From the NCBI GenBank assembly GCA_034168985.1, contig JAXFJE010000019.1:1-44183 (forward strand): a DNA stretch of 44,183 nucleotides, given 5' to 3'. Shown piece by piece: positions 9,222-17,911 of this stretch. A program made the position numbers and the translations under genes. Numbering within the stretch: position 1 is the stretch's first letter; each line of letters starts with the position of its first letter. Under the pieces are notes generated by a model that did not search any database, was not told the DNA's origin, and saw only the letters and a program-made list of their open reading frames with translations. Source of the stretch: JALEVB01 sp022768265 (lineage in GTDB: Bacteria > Bacillota_I > Bacilli_A > Erysipelotrichales > Erysipelotrichaceae).

Positions 9222-9452
9222 TTAGTCAGCTACGTAAGGAAGCAATGCCATTTGACGAGCACGTTTAATAGCAACTGCTAACATACGTTGATATTTTGCA
9301 CGTGTACCTGTTACACGTCTAGGAATAATCTTACCATTAGGTGAGATAAATTTCTTTAATAATTCAACATCTTTATAATCAATGTACGTAATGTTGTTCT
9401 TTGTAAAGTAACAAACTTTTTTACGTCCCATTCTTTGTTTCTTAAATGCCAT
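9222..9452 (-). CDS. rpsR: Ribosomal protein bS18
   Basis: A 76-residue basic small-subunit protein of normal length. The signature (Y..V.LLKKFISPNGKIIPRRVTGT) and the C-terminal RAIKRARQMALLPY-type segment (here VAIKRARQMALLPY) are clear. It binds next to bS6 on the 30S platform. It is third in the rpsF-ssb-rpsR operon, 19 bases after ssb, with AAGGAG upstream. It has no zinc-ligand cysteine cluster (a single Cys). Confidence 0.98.
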   Translation of the reverse strand: MAFKKQRMGRKKVCYFTKNNITYIDYKDVELLKKFISPNGKIIPRRVTGTRAKYQRMLAVAIKRARQMALLPYVAD

Positions 9453-9471
9453 AATAACAATCTCCTTTCAA

Positions 9472-9948
9472 TTAAAATGGTAAATCATCACTGGAAATAT
9501 CTAATGATACTCCCGAAGTGAAATCATCAAATCCGTTATCATCAAATGCGTTATTAGCAAAATCATCAGCAGGATAAGTATTGTTCATACTAGGCTGCGT
9601 GTTATTAGCAACAGGAGCTCCTGTCTGATTAGGACGAGCTAATAATTGCACCGAATCACAGATTACTTCGGTAACATATACCCTGCGACCATCCGCATTA
9701 TCATAATTACGGGTCTGGATACGACCTTCAACCCCAACCAAAGAACCTTTTTTACAATACTGACTCATAAAATCAGCTGTTTGCCGCCAAGCAACGCAGT
9801 TAATGAAATCTGCTTGTCTTTCAGGCGAATTAGCACTTTGACGACGGTTGCAAGCCACGGTAAACTGCGCAACGCTTAAGCCCGAAGTTGTTTTACGAAC
9901 TTCAACATCTCTGGTCACACGACCAACCAAAACCACGCGATTAATCAT
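9472..9948 (-). CDS. ssb: Single-stranded DNA-binding protein
   Basis: A 158-residue SSB. The OB fold spans about residues 1-105 (MINRVVLVGRVTRDVEVR ..., AQFTVACNR, VEGRIQTRNY). A flexible Asn/Pro-rich linker follows, and the acidic tip DDLPF recruits repair and replication partners. It lies between rpsF and rpsR, the standard Firmicute arrangement, and begins 10 bases after rpsF. The order supports the housekeeping SSB rather than a phage or plasmid paralogue. Confidence 0.98.
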   Translation of the reverse strand: MINRVVLVGRVTRDVEVRKTTSGLSVAQFTVACNRRQSANSPERQADFINCVAWRQTADFMSQYCKKGSLVGVEGRIQTRNYDNADGRRVYVTEVICDSVQLLARPNQTGAPVANNTQPSMNNTYPADDFANNAFDDNGFDDFTSGVSLDISSDDLPF

Positions 9949-9958
9949 ATCTTACCTC

Positions 9959-10249
9959 TTACTCTTCGTCTAATTTAACGATCATGTAACGAACAACATT
10001 TGCATTGATACGCATTAAACGATCAAATTCTTTTTCGCATTCGTTATCAGCATTGAATGTAGTTACAACATAGTAACCTTTTGTCATATCTTCGATTGGA
10101 TAAGCGAAATCACGTAAGCCCCATTCATCAACCTTAACAATGCTACCACCACCATTAGTAATGATACCATGTAAGTTTTCAATCAAAGCTACACGTTTTT
10201 CTTCTTCCAAAGAAGCGTTAACAATGTACATTACTTCATACTTTCTCAT
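9959..10249 (-). CDS. rpsF: Ribosomal protein bS6
   Basis: A 96-residue small-subunit protein starting MRKYEVMYIVNASLEEEKR, with the family core GLRDFAYPIEDMTKGYYVV. The start at 10249 is preferred to an in-frame ATG 11 codons upstream: AAGGAGGT lies 7 bases before it and the family begins at this Met. It is the first gene of rpsF-ssb-rpsR. A consensus promoter lies about 80 bases upstream, and a structured leader lies between them. Confidence 0.97.
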   Translation of the reverse strand: MRKYEVMYIVNASLEEEKRVALIENLHGIITNGGGSIVKVDEWGLRDFAYPIEDMTKGYYVVTTFNADNECEKEFDRLMRINANVVRYMIVKLDEE

Positions 10250-10256
10250 GTTTTTA

Positions 10257-10320
10257 CCTCCTTTTGGTCTATCGGCTATCAAATAGCAAGGAATAAACAG
10301 ATTGTTATCTATCTTTCCGC
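10257..10320 (-). promoter_or_regulatory. rpsF leader, candidate S6:S18 autoregulatory RNA
   Basis: The roughly 70-base untranslated leader contains a 5-bp hairpin (GCTAT-TTG-ATAGC, 10274-10286) immediately followed by CCGATAG, and a further CGG upstream. The bacterial S6 leader that binds the S6:S18 complex is known for a conserved CCG beside a small stem. The match here is by eye and incomplete. Confidence 0.4.
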
Positions 10321-10326
10321 TGTGGT

Positions 10327-10355
10327 ATTATACCAAAAAACTTCTTGATTGTAAA
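10327..10355 (-). promoter_or_regulatory. Sigma-A promoter of rpsF-ssb-rpsR
   Basis: The minus strand reads TTTACA (10355-10350), a 17-base spacer, then TATAAT (10332-10327), close to consensus. Transcription should start near 10320, giving a leader of about 70 bases before rpsF. Confidence 0.85.
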
Positions 10356-10363
10356 TGTTTTTA

Positions 10364-11524
10364 TTACTCAAATTGCTTTAGAAACTTCTCAATCCGCGCT
10401 AAGGCCTCTTTGATCAAATCGATGCTATAAGCATAAGAAATACGCACATGCCCTTCGCCGCTTTTCCCAAAGGCGCTACCTGGTACCACCGCTACCTTTG
10501 CTTCAAAAAGCAGTTTTTCACAAAACTCTTCACTGGTCAAGCCGGTATGCTTGATACTTGGGAAGACATAGAAAGCACCTTGGGGCATATGGCATGGTAA
10601 CCCAATACGATTCAAGTTATTTACCAAAAAATTACGTCGGGCCAAAAAAGAATCTTTATGCATCAAACAATCATTATCACCATGTCTAGCTGCTTCGATC
10701 GCTGCGTATTGGCTAATGATGCTAGGACACATAATTCCATATTGATGAATCTTGACCATCGCCGCAATGATATCTGCTGGCGCTAAGATATATCCTACAC
10801 GCCAGCCCGTCATGGCATAAGCCTTACTAAAACCATTCAAAACGATCACTTGATCCTTGATTTCTTCAAAGCTGGCCATTGAACAAAACTCACCTTCATA
10901 AGTAAGTTCAGCATAGATCTCATCACTTAAGACCACTAGATCATGGGCTTTGATGATCGGGATCAACTTAGCGTAATCCTCCTTGGTCATGACTCCCCCT
11001 GTTGGATTACTTGGAAAATTAAGGAACAACAACTTGGTCTTAGGGGTAATTGCAGCCTCTAAAGCCTCTGGTGTCAATTTAAAATGATCTTCTTCCTTAA
11101 GATCGATATACTTCACGCTTCCCCCTGCTAATTGTACACATGGCGTGTAAGCTACATAACAAGGGCTCAATAAGATAACTTCATCACCTGGATCCAAGAT
11201 CGTGCGCATGCAAATATCGATGCCCTCACTAGCGCCCACAGTAACCAAGCATTCATGCTGCCAATCATACCGGCAACCAAAGCGACGTTGATAATAATTA
11301 CAAATTTCTTTTCTTAGCTCAGGCAACCCAAGATTAGGTGCGTAATAAGTATAACCTTTTTCAATAGCGTAAATAGCCTCTTCCCTAATATGCCATGGGG
11401 TAATAAAATCTGGTTCCCCTACCCCTAAGGAGATAACCCCTTTTACACTTGAAGCTAATTCACTAAACTTACGAATTCCTGATGGTTCGATCGTTTGGAT
11501 CTTTTGATTTAGATATTTGCTCAT
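10364..11524 (-). CDS. Class I/II PLP-dependent aminotransferase
   Basis: A 386-residue fold-type I aminotransferase of the aspartate/aromatic group (PatA/AspC-like). Visible marks are SLGVGEPDF (32-40), FPSNPTGG (170-177, substrate-site Asn), SDEIYAE (200-206), the Schiff-base lysine K234 in FSKAYAMTGWRVGY, and a C-terminal HVRISYA with the carboxylate-binding Arg. It moves amino groups between an amino acid and a 2-oxo acid; the exact substrate cannot be read. Its ATG overlaps the stop of the Lrp-type regulator (ATGA), so the two are co-translated and the regulator probably controls it. Confidence 0.93.
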   Translation of the reverse strand: MSKYLNQKIQTIEPSGIRKFSELASSVKGVISLGVGEPDFITPWHIREEAIYAIEKGYTYYAPNLGLPELRKEICNYYQRRFGCRYDWQHECLVTVGASEGIDICMRTILDPGDEVILLSPCYVAYTPCVQLAGGSVKYIDLKEEDHFKLTPEALEAAITPKTKLLFLNFPSNPTGGVMTKEDYAKLIPIIKAHDLVVLSDEIYAELTYEGEFCSMASFEEIKDQVIVLNGFSKAYAMTGWRVGYILAPADIIAAMVKIHQYGIMCPSIISQYAAIEAARHGDNDCLMHKDSFLARRNFLVNNLNRIGLPCHMPQGAFYVFPSIKHTGLTSEEFCEKLLFEAKVAVVPGSAFGKSGEGHVRISYAYSIDLIKEALARIEKFLKQFE

Positions 11525-12009
11525 GGCGTAACGATCTGCCTTTGATCTTCAAAACGATCTTCATCAATTACGACCCCTTCGATCTTATATTGTTTAAGCA
11601 CAAAACAAGTAACCGTTGACATTACGCCTTCTAATGGTGCTAATTTTTGACCAACAAAATCTGCAATTTCTCGCATAGTCTTACCATCGATAAGCACCAT
11701 GAACTCATTTTTACCGCTCATTAAATATAAGCTTTTAACCTCTGGAAAACGAGCAATACGCATCGCAACATCATCATAGCCCTTGTCCCTTTCGGTTTTA
11801 GCACTTACTTCAATGATGGCTTGCACACGATCACAATTGGTCTTATCCCAATTGATCACGGTATGATAACCACAAATGACTTTATCTCTTTCTAAGCGAT
11901 TTTTAACTTCTAAGACATTATTTTCTGTTTCATCTAGGATATCTGCTAGATCTTTTGTACTGATCCTTGGATCTTTTTCTAAAATTTTTAATAATTTGAC
12001 ATCATCCAT
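11521..12009 (-). CDS. Lrp/AsnC-family transcriptional regulator
   Basis: A 162-residue regulator. An AsnC-type winged helix (about 1-50, ISTKDLADILDETENNV) is followed by a RAM/ligand-binding domain (about 65-140) that usually senses amino acids and forms dimers or octamers. AGGAGG lies upstream of the ATG and an extended -10 promoter about 30 bases upstream. It is first in a two-gene operon with the aminotransferase, which suggests control of amino-acid metabolism. The long linker after the HTH and the tail VIDEDRFEDQRQ are common in Firmicute members of this type. Confidence 0.92.
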   Translation of the reverse strand: MDDVKLLKILEKDPRISTKDLADILDETENNVLEVKNRLERDKVICGYHTVINWDKTNCDRVQAIIEVSAKTERDKGYDDVAMRIARFPEVKSLYLMSGKNEFMVLIDGKTMREIADFVGQKLAPLEGVMSTVTCFVLKQYKIEGVVIDEDRFEDQRQIVTP

Positions 12010-12036
12010 GATCTATCCCTCCTCTATTTATCCTTT

Positions 12037-12045
12037 ATTGTAGCA
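12037..12045 (-). promoter_or_regulatory. Extended -10 promoter of the Lrp-type gene
   Basis: The minus strand reads TGCTACAAT, an extended -10 element. A weak -35 (TTAGGA) sits 16 bases further upstream. The predicted start lies about 20 bases before the ATG. Confidence 0.6.
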
Positions 12046-12069
12046 CAAGATATCGCGATCCTAATAAAA

Positions 12070-12093
12070 AATCTATAGCTTTCACTATAGATT
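12070..12093 (-). terminator. Terminator of the PASTA/ABC operon
   Basis: AATCTATAG (12070-12078) and CTATAGATT (12085-12093) form a 9-bp stem with a 6-base loop. On the minus strand it is followed by a run of T. It lies just after the ATPase stop codon and before the promoter of the Lrp-type gene. Confidence 0.85.
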
Positions 12094-12099
12094 CTTTGC

Positions 12100-12777
12100 T
12101 CATTCGATTTCTTTTAAGATACCTTCATGCAGTAAGACACGATGATCGCTCAACTTACTTACTTCATTACTATGGGTCACAACGATAACGGTCTTACCGA
12201 ATTCTTCGGTCAACATTCTAAAGATCTTGATGATTTCTTCTTCCGTCGCACTATCTAGGTTTCCGGTCGGTTCATCCGCAAAGATCAAATCAACGTTGGA
12301 AGCTATCGCTCTAGCTATTGCGATACGTTGTTGTTCTCCCCCTGATAAACGGTTGACCAAACGATCAGCCTTGCTTTTTCCAATACCAAATTTAGCTAGT
12401 AAAGCATAAGCAACTTCCTTATGATTTTTCGGAATCTTATTGTCCGTTTCTGTCATAGCTAATTCAATATTCTCAAAACCTGTCAAATAATTTACCAAGT
12501 TATATGATTGGAAAACGATACCGATCTTGTTACGACGATATTTATAAAGACCCATTTTATTGATGTTTTCACCTTCATAATAAATTTCGCCGCTATCAGC
12601 CTTATCCAAACCAGCAATGATGCTCAATAGCGTAGTCTTCCCACTACCACTAGGTCCTAAGATCGTATAAAATTTACCTGCTTCAAAATCATAACTAAGA
12701 TTGTTAAGGATCTGACGACGGTATCCCCCATCTTCATATCCATAATTAATATTTTCAAGTCTTAAAATACTAGACAT
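12100..12777 (-). CDS. ABC transporter ATPase, MacB/LolD type
   Basis: A 225-residue ATPase. Walker A is GPSGSGKT (41-48), the Q-loop is in VFQSYNL, the signature is LSGGEQQR (144-151), and Walker B with the MacB/LolD mark is LIFADEPTGNLD (164-175). A conserved His follows in VTHS. It powers FtsX-fold permeases that work by mechanotransmission rather than by moving a substrate through the membrane. It begins 14 bases after the first permease gene and is last in a four-gene operon with two permeases and a PASTA protein. The substrate is unknown. Confidence 0.94.
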   Translation of the reverse strand: MSSILRLENINYGYEDGGYRRQILNNLSYDFEAGKFYTILGPSGSGKTTLLSIIAGLDKADSGEIYYEGENINKMGLYKYRRNKIGIVFQSYNLVNYLTGFENIELAMTETDNKIPKNHKEVAYALLAKFGIGKSKADRLVNRLSGGEQQRIAIARAIASNVDLIFADEPTGNLDSATEEEIIKIFRMLTEEFGKTVIVVTHSNEVSKLSDHRVLLHEGILKEIE

Positions 12778-12791
12778 ATCTTTTTCCTCCT

Positions 12792-14357
12792 CTAATTGGT
12801 ATTCAACAAGATTTGTTTTGGATTAAAGCGCATGATCATCATCGCTGGAATAACGATGCTAATAAAGACGACTCCAAGTCCTAAGACATAAATTTCCGCA
12901 ATGATCATCGGACTGATCTTAACTTCATATTGTGATAAGATCTGCTCTTGGGTAACTTCACTAAAGTAGCTATCAGATCCGCTAAAGCTAATGTAATTAT
13001 TATCTTCCGAAGCATATTCATTCTCCGTTTCAACCTGATAATCTAAAACGACTTCTCCAACCTTGCCCGCTATCAAGCTTCCGCTGATAACGCTTAAGGT
13101 AAAGCCTAACACCGCAACGATCAACAATTCAACAAACATCTGAAGAATGACTTTAGCCTTGCTCACTCCCATCGACAACAAGACTCCCATTTCATAAGTT
13201 CGCGTTTTTAAGGTCAAAGCAACGATCAAGGTAATGATGATAACTGATGCTACCCCCACGATCAACAAGATCAAACTAGCAAACATGGAAATAGAATCTA
13301 ATGGTCGAGCCATACGATTAAATTCATCATTATTAGCATTCAATATCTGATATTGACCTAGTTCACCCTCATAATCTTTAACAAATTTTTCCACATTTAA
13401 TGGATCATCTAATAAATAGTAAGCTGAATTGATCTTAGAAAAATCCTCATATGAAGGCATCTCCATAGATTCAAGACCACCATAAATCTGTTGATAATAT
13501 GGGTTAACGATCAAGCTAGTATCATAAAGATGACGCGTATAGGTCGTTGATGGCATCAAAATTGTATTACCTGGAACTTCGAATGGTTGCAAATATTGCG
13601 TATTGGTATCATTTGGATCTAATTGCTTATTGTTATGATAAATCCCAATGATTTCTAGATCCATATCAAGTTCTGATGTATCGATTCCCGCTTTGCTCAT
13701 CGCTGCAAGCTCTGATGAGCTTTGCGTACTGATCGTGATCGTATCACCAATTTTTAGATTATTTAATTGTGCCAATTCATCGGTAATCAAACAAACTTTG
13801 TTTTCATTATCGATATCTTCTTGCGTATAGAATCTTCCTTCGATGACCTCATAAGTTTTTTCATATAAAGCAATCTGCATTGGGAAGATATTAGCTTGAA
13901 TCTTGAAATTAGGTGGACGATATTCGATCTGATTACCATCTTGATCATAAGTAAAGCCATAACTATCGTCATTTTTTGCATATGGATTTTTTAGATATTC
14001 AATGCCATCAGCATAAGCGATACGATCAAAGAAAGCATCCACCGCTTTTACTCGTTCATCCGCAATCATTTTTTCATTCAAAGCAAGATCGATATTAGGA
14101 TAGTTTTTAAAGAATTCATCACGTTCTTCTTCACTTTCAATTTTCTCACCATCTGCATAAAACTTATTAAAATCTACTTCATAGCTTACCACGGCCCGCA
14201 TCTGCTGACGGGTCAAGGTCTTGGCATTTTGTGAAGCACTAGTTAATCCTAAGCCTACAACTACCAAATTACCAATCACAAAGAAGGTGATGCCTAACAA
14301 AATTGATTTGGAAGGAACCCTAATAACATTTTTTATTGCTCTTGTTAAAAAATTCAT
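12792..14357 (-). CDS. FtsX/MacB-type ABC permease (copy A)
   Basis: A 521-residue permease with the MacB layout. One N-terminal helix (about 15-38) precedes a large extracytoplasmic domain (about 40-360), then three C-terminal helices (near 362-382, 410-432 and 483-507). The FtsX signature is visible (TRTYEMGVLLSMGVSK). It is clearly a paralogue of the next gene: the same N-terminus (NFLTRAIKNV against NFLHRAIKNV) and the same C-terminus (MIRMFNP-like MIMRFNPKQIL). It most likely forms a heterodimer with it. RBS AGGAGG is present. The external domain is rich in acidic and aromatic residues. Confidence 0.92.
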   Translation of the reverse strand: MNFLTRAIKNVIRVPSKSILLGITFFVIGNLVVVGLGLTSASQNAKTLTRQQMRAVVSYEVDFNKFYADGEKIESEEERDEFFKNYPNIDLALNEKMIADERVKAVDAFFDRIAYADGIEYLKNPYAKNDDSYGFTYDQDGNQIEYRPPNFKIQANIFPMQIALYEKTYEVIEGRFYTQEDIDNENKVCLITDELAQLNNLKIGDTITISTQSSSELAAMSKAGIDTSELDMDLEIIGIYHNNKQLDPNDTNTQYLQPFEVPGNTILMPSTTYTRHLYDTSLIVNPYYQQIYGGLESMEMPSYEDFSKINSAYYLLDDPLNVEKFVKDYEGELGQYQILNANNDEFNRMARPLDSISMFASLILLIVGVASVIIITLIVALTLKTRTYEMGVLLSMGVSKAKVILQMFVELLIVAVLGFTLSVISGSLIAGKVGEVVLDYQVETENEYASEDNNYISFSGSDSYFSEVTQEQILSQYEVKISPMIIAEIYVLGLGVVFISIVIPAMMIMRFNPKQILLNTN

Positions 14358-14372
14358 CTTCTATTCCTCCTA

Positions 14373-15941
14373 TCAATAAGTATTGATCAATATTTGTTTT
14401 GGATTGAAGCGCATGATCATCCATGATGGGATCAAGATACTAACAAAAACTACCCCTAAGCCCACAACATAGATTTCTGCGATCAACAAAGCCCCGATCG
14501 TTACATGATATTGTTCGATCAAGGTATCTTGGGAGATCGTTGTGAAGTAGCTATTTGGATCGACATAATGGAAATTATCTTCATCACTAGCATATTTATC
14601 TTCTGTAGCCGTTTGATATTCTAAAACGGCATCCCCAACCTTACCAGCGATCATATAACCACTAGCAATGCTTAAGCTAAAGCCTAAAATTGCAATAATG
14701 ATCAATTCCGTAAATAGTTGTAAGACAACTTTGATCTTAGAAACCCCTAAAGATAGTAAGATACCAATTTCATAAGAACGTGTCTTCATGGTCAAGGCCG
14801 TAACCAAGGTAATGATGACGATGGCCGTAAATATAACGATGCTAACTACTACATTGGCAAAAAATGACATCGTATCCAATGGACGTGCTAATTTTTTAAA
14901 TTCTGCATTGTTCGCATTTAACTTTGTATATTCACCCATATATTGTTGATAATCTTTTTCAAACTTTTCCACATCTAATGGATCTTTCAACAATACCACC
15001 GTGCTAACAACCGCTGAATGCTCTTCAAAAGTTATATATTCTTCCCGATCTTCTGGCGGCATCTGCTCTAAATACTGATCATAGTATAATTTGCCGGTAT
15101 AGTAGGTAAAGGTATTATAAGCTGAAGAAGGCATCAAGATAACATTGGCTGGTACCTCAAATGTTTGACGATATTGTGTTGATTGATCATTTGGATCTAA
15201 CTGATTACCATTATGGAAGATCCCAATTATTTCGACATCTAACAACAGATCTTCTTCGGGAACACCAAGACGTTGTGCATAGTCTGAATTTGAGCTTGGA
15301 TCCATTTGACTAAAGATAATGTGATCGCCAATTTTTAAACCATTAGCTTGCGCCAATTCATCAGTGATCAAGCAGACCTGACTAGCATTATCAATTTCTT
15401 CCTGGGTATAATAACGCCCTTCGATAATTTCATACGTTCCTTCATATAGTTCAATTTGACTAGGATAGTTATTCGCTTGGATCTTAAAACCAGGTTCAGT
15501 ATAAGGTATTTCACTACCACTAGCTGTGATCGTAACCCCACCTGTATTATTTTCCCCAGCATAAGGGTTAGGAATAGCGGTTGCCGTAGTGGAATACATC
15601 GTGGTCCAATTGCTAAAACTATTAGCTGTAGCCACTCTTTCATCATTCATCATCTTAGTGATCACTTCACTATCAAGTTTTGGGGGATAACGATAAAAAT
15701 CAGTTCGTTCATCTTCATTTTCGATCTTATCCCCATCCTCATAAAACTTATTGTAATCTACTTCATAACTTACTACAGCACGCATCTGTTTACGCGTCAA
15801 TGTTTTAGCATTTTCCGAAGCACTAGATATACCTAGACCTACGATCACCAAATTACCGATGACAAAAAAGGTAAGGGCCAATAACAAGGATTTTGTAGGT
15901 CTTCTAAGAACATTCTTGATCGCTCGATGCAAAAAATTCAT
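14373..15941 (-). CDS. FtsX/MacB-type ABC permease (copy B)
   Basis: A 522-residue paralogue of the adjacent permease with the same topology: one helix, a large extracytoplasmic domain, three helices. Both carry the segment YDKFY-type motif (YEVDYNKFYEDGDKIE here) and ITDELAQANGLKIGD. Sequence divergence is greatest in the outer domain, as expected if the two subunits have taken separate roles after tandem duplication. It lies 15 bases upstream of copy A and 29 bases after the PASTA gene, with AGGAGG before the ATG. Confidence 0.92.
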   Translation of the reverse strand: MNFLHRAIKNVLRRPTKSLLLALTFFVIGNLVIVGLGISSASENAKTLTRKQMRAVVSYEVDYNKFYEDGDKIENEDERTDFYRYPPKLDSEVITKMMNDERVATANSFSNWTTMYSTTATAIPNPYAGENNTGGVTITASGSEIPYTEPGFKIQANNYPSQIELYEGTYEIIEGRYYTQEEIDNASQVCLITDELAQANGLKIGDHIIFSQMDPSSNSDYAQRLGVPEEDLLLDVEIIGIFHNGNQLDPNDQSTQYRQTFEVPANVILMPSSAYNTFTYYTGKLYYDQYLEQMPPEDREEYITFEEHSAVVSTVVLLKDPLDVEKFEKDYQQYMGEYTKLNANNAEFKKLARPLDTMSFFANVVVSIVIFTAIVIITLVTALTMKTRSYEIGILLSLGVSKIKVVLQLFTELIIIAILGFSLSIASGYMIAGKVGDAVLEYQTATEDKYASDEDNFHYVDPNSYFTTISQDTLIEQYHVTIGALLIAEIYVVGLGVVFVSILIPSWMIMRFNPKQILINTY

Positions 15942-15970
15942 CTTTGTACCTCCTTAATGATACTTTATTT

Positions 15971-17836
15971 TTAGTTGGTGGTAGCACTACTTGAGGTAGG
16001 CTGTGGAGTTGGCTCTTTAACAAATTTTTTCAAAATATAAGTTTCGTTTGATTTTAAGCTTAGTCCAGTGAATGAACAATTAGATGAATTTGCAAGCTCT
16101 TTGCTCCAGTCAGCAGAAAGAAGCACACAACCTTCAGTATTGCTAATTTCAGTAGTATCGCTTAATTTGATACCATTTTGGCTAGCCCATAGTCTAAAAT
16201 CACTTTCTGATTGTACATTAGCTGGAACCGTAACATCACTTGATGATGGTGGTGCTACTGTACAACCACCAGTAGAAATCTTCATTGAAATTTTGGCATT
16301 TAATGGCAATGGTCTTGCACAACCATTTGATTCATATGGCAATTGATTACCATTTGCATCCAAACAGTGGTAATCAATGATCTGACCTGGAGTTGAGTAG
16401 GTATCATTACATTCTTCTCCTTCCCAAGCCCCAGCAGCAATACTAGCTCCTTTACCGTTCCATTCATCAACTTTTGCTACCAAGCTTAAATAATCTTTAC
16501 CATACCATTCTTGGCTATTGGTTTGTAATACAGGCATGTATAAGGAAATACCTAATTCTAATACCGTTCCTTGATCTACTTGACTTCCTTCAGGAATGGA
16601 CTGAGAAATTACGGTTCCTTGTGCTTGATCGCTATATTTTTCACGTTTTACTACTGTTACTTTATTGTCTGGATCACTAGTCCATGCTTCTAGCATCGTG
16701 GCATCATAGCCCACTAAGTTTGGAATGATAACTGCTTTACCTTTTGATACGACCACGATCAATTCTTCACCTTCTTTGATCGTTGTTCCTGACGCAGCGC
16801 TTTGAGAAATGACCTTGCCGATATCGATCGTATCGCTATATGCTTCTTGTTTGGTTAGGGTGATCTTCTTGTTTTTAGCCCAAGTTTGTACTTCTTCAAA
16901 AGTCTTACCGCTTAGATCATCGATCGTTACCTGGCCTGCTGGTGCTTTACCACGCGAAATATTGATCGTTAGGTTGGTACCACGCGTAAAGTTATTTTCT
17001 GCAACATTTTTTAGATTGTAATCAATGACCGCATTTTCTGGTACATTGTCGTTATAAACCGTATTGATCTTCGTATTCAACAGCTTATTTTCATTTTTCC
17101 AAGCCGTTACGCTGTCATAATCCATATTTTTAAGATCTGGGAATTCGATCAATTCATCAGGATCTGGTCCTTTAGAAATCGTAAAGTTCAACGGTGTATC
17201 TTTATGGATCTTCTTTCCAGCTTTTTGTTGTTGTGAAATAACGATATCTTTATCATATTCCAGCGAATATTCTTCGCTTAAAGCTACTACGGAACTTTGG
17301 ATACCGTTTTGACTCAACCAAGTTGTTAGCTCGCTTTTAGCTTTTCCTGTAAAATCTGGTAAGCTAATCTTTGGTGCAAAGAAGAAGAAATAGATTCCGA
17401 TGATCGCCAATACCGCGATCACACTTGCGATGATCGCCGTTTTCTTATCGATCTTCACTGGTTTCTTTTCGACTTTTACTAATTGCTCTTCTTCAAAGCT
17501 GCGAGGTCGATCCCCAGCATTGAAACCTTCTTCTTGCGAAATATAATTTTCATTCTCATATTCTTCATACTCTTCATATTCTTCAACCGGTTCTTCTTCC
17601 ACATATTGTGGTTGTTCAAATGTTGGTTCTGCTTGATATGAAGCGTGATTTTTACTGGTATTTGCTGTTTTAGCTGTTTGTGGATAGTCTTCCAAGATAG
17701 CATTATCATCATGTCTAGATGGTGTTTGTTTATTATAATCTTCGAAAGACATTACTTTTTTGGTTGGTGTTCGCCCTTTTTTAGTATCTGCTACTTCTTG
17801 GGCAATTGAGCTTAAAAAATCTTTTTTCTCTCCCAT
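15971..17836 (-). CDS. Membrane PASTA-repeat protein without kinase domain
   Basis: A 621-residue protein. A cytoplasmic, Glu/Tyr-rich N-terminus (about 1-132) carries acidic repeats near 79-93. One membrane helix (about 134-152) follows, then an outer part made of repeats. At least four PASTA units (about 154-420) each end in an ISKG/ISRG/VSKG-like strand. Two more degenerate units (about 420-600) contain six cysteines. Each unit carries a W-centred helix such as TWLSQNGI or LWASQNGI. PASTA domains bind muropeptides or lipid II and usually belong to Stk kinases or PBPs; here neither catalytic domain is present. The tail is Ser/Thr/Pro-rich. It is first in an operon with two permeases and an ATPase. 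Confidence 0.88.
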   Translation of the reverse strand: MGEKKDFLSSIAQEVADTKKGRTPTKKVMSFEDYNKQTPSRHDDNAILEDYPQTAKTANTSKNHASYQAEPTFEQPQYVEEEPVEEYEEYEEYENENYISQEEGFNAGDRPRSFEEEQLVKVEKKPVKIDKKTAIIASVIAVLAIIGIYFFFFAPKISLPDFTGKAKSELTTWLSQNGIQSSVVALSEEYSLEYDKDIVISQQQKAGKKIHKDTPLNFTISKGPDPDELIEFPDLKNMDYDSVTAWKNENKLLNTKINTVYNDNVPENAVIDYNLKNVAENNFTRGTNLTINISRGKAPAGQVTIDDLSGKTFEEVQTWAKNKKITLTKQEAYSDTIDIGKVISQSAASGTTIKEGEELIVVVSKGKAVIIPNLVGYDATMLEAWTSDPDNKVTVVKREKYSDQAQGTVISQSIPEGSQVDQGTVLELGISLYMPVLQTNSQEWYGKDYLSLVAKVDEWNGKGASIAAGAWEGEECNDTYSTPGQIIDYHCLDANGNQLPYESNGCARPLPLNAKISMKISTGGCTVAPPSSSDVTVPANVQSESDFRLWASQNGIKLSDTTEISNTEGCVLLSADWSKELANSSNCSFTGLSLKSNETYILKKFVKEPTPQPTSSSATTN

Positions 17837-17860
17837 TGTGTTACTCCCTCATATGTTAAA

Positions 17861-17889
17861 ATTTTATCATACAAATGGTATTAAGTAAA
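17861..17889 (-). promoter_or_regulatory. Promoter of the PASTA/ABC operon
   Basis: The minus strand reads TTTACT, a 17-base spacer, then TAAAAT. GGGAG follows before the ATG at 17836. The element lies in the 75-base gap after uvrB, so the operon can be expressed apart from uvrB. Confidence 0.6.
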
Positions 17890-17911
17890 AATGATATTTC
17901 TTACAAAATTC

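Noticed and set aside
701..10355. Replication origin or DnaA-box cluster
   Set aside because: The genes are typical of the oriC region, but no group of TTATCCACA-like boxes was found in the gaps.
15456..15836. Plus-strand open frame of 126 codons
   Set aside because: It lies wholly inside permease B on the other strand, has no ribosome site and a Ser/Ile/Cys-rich composition typical of antisense shadows.
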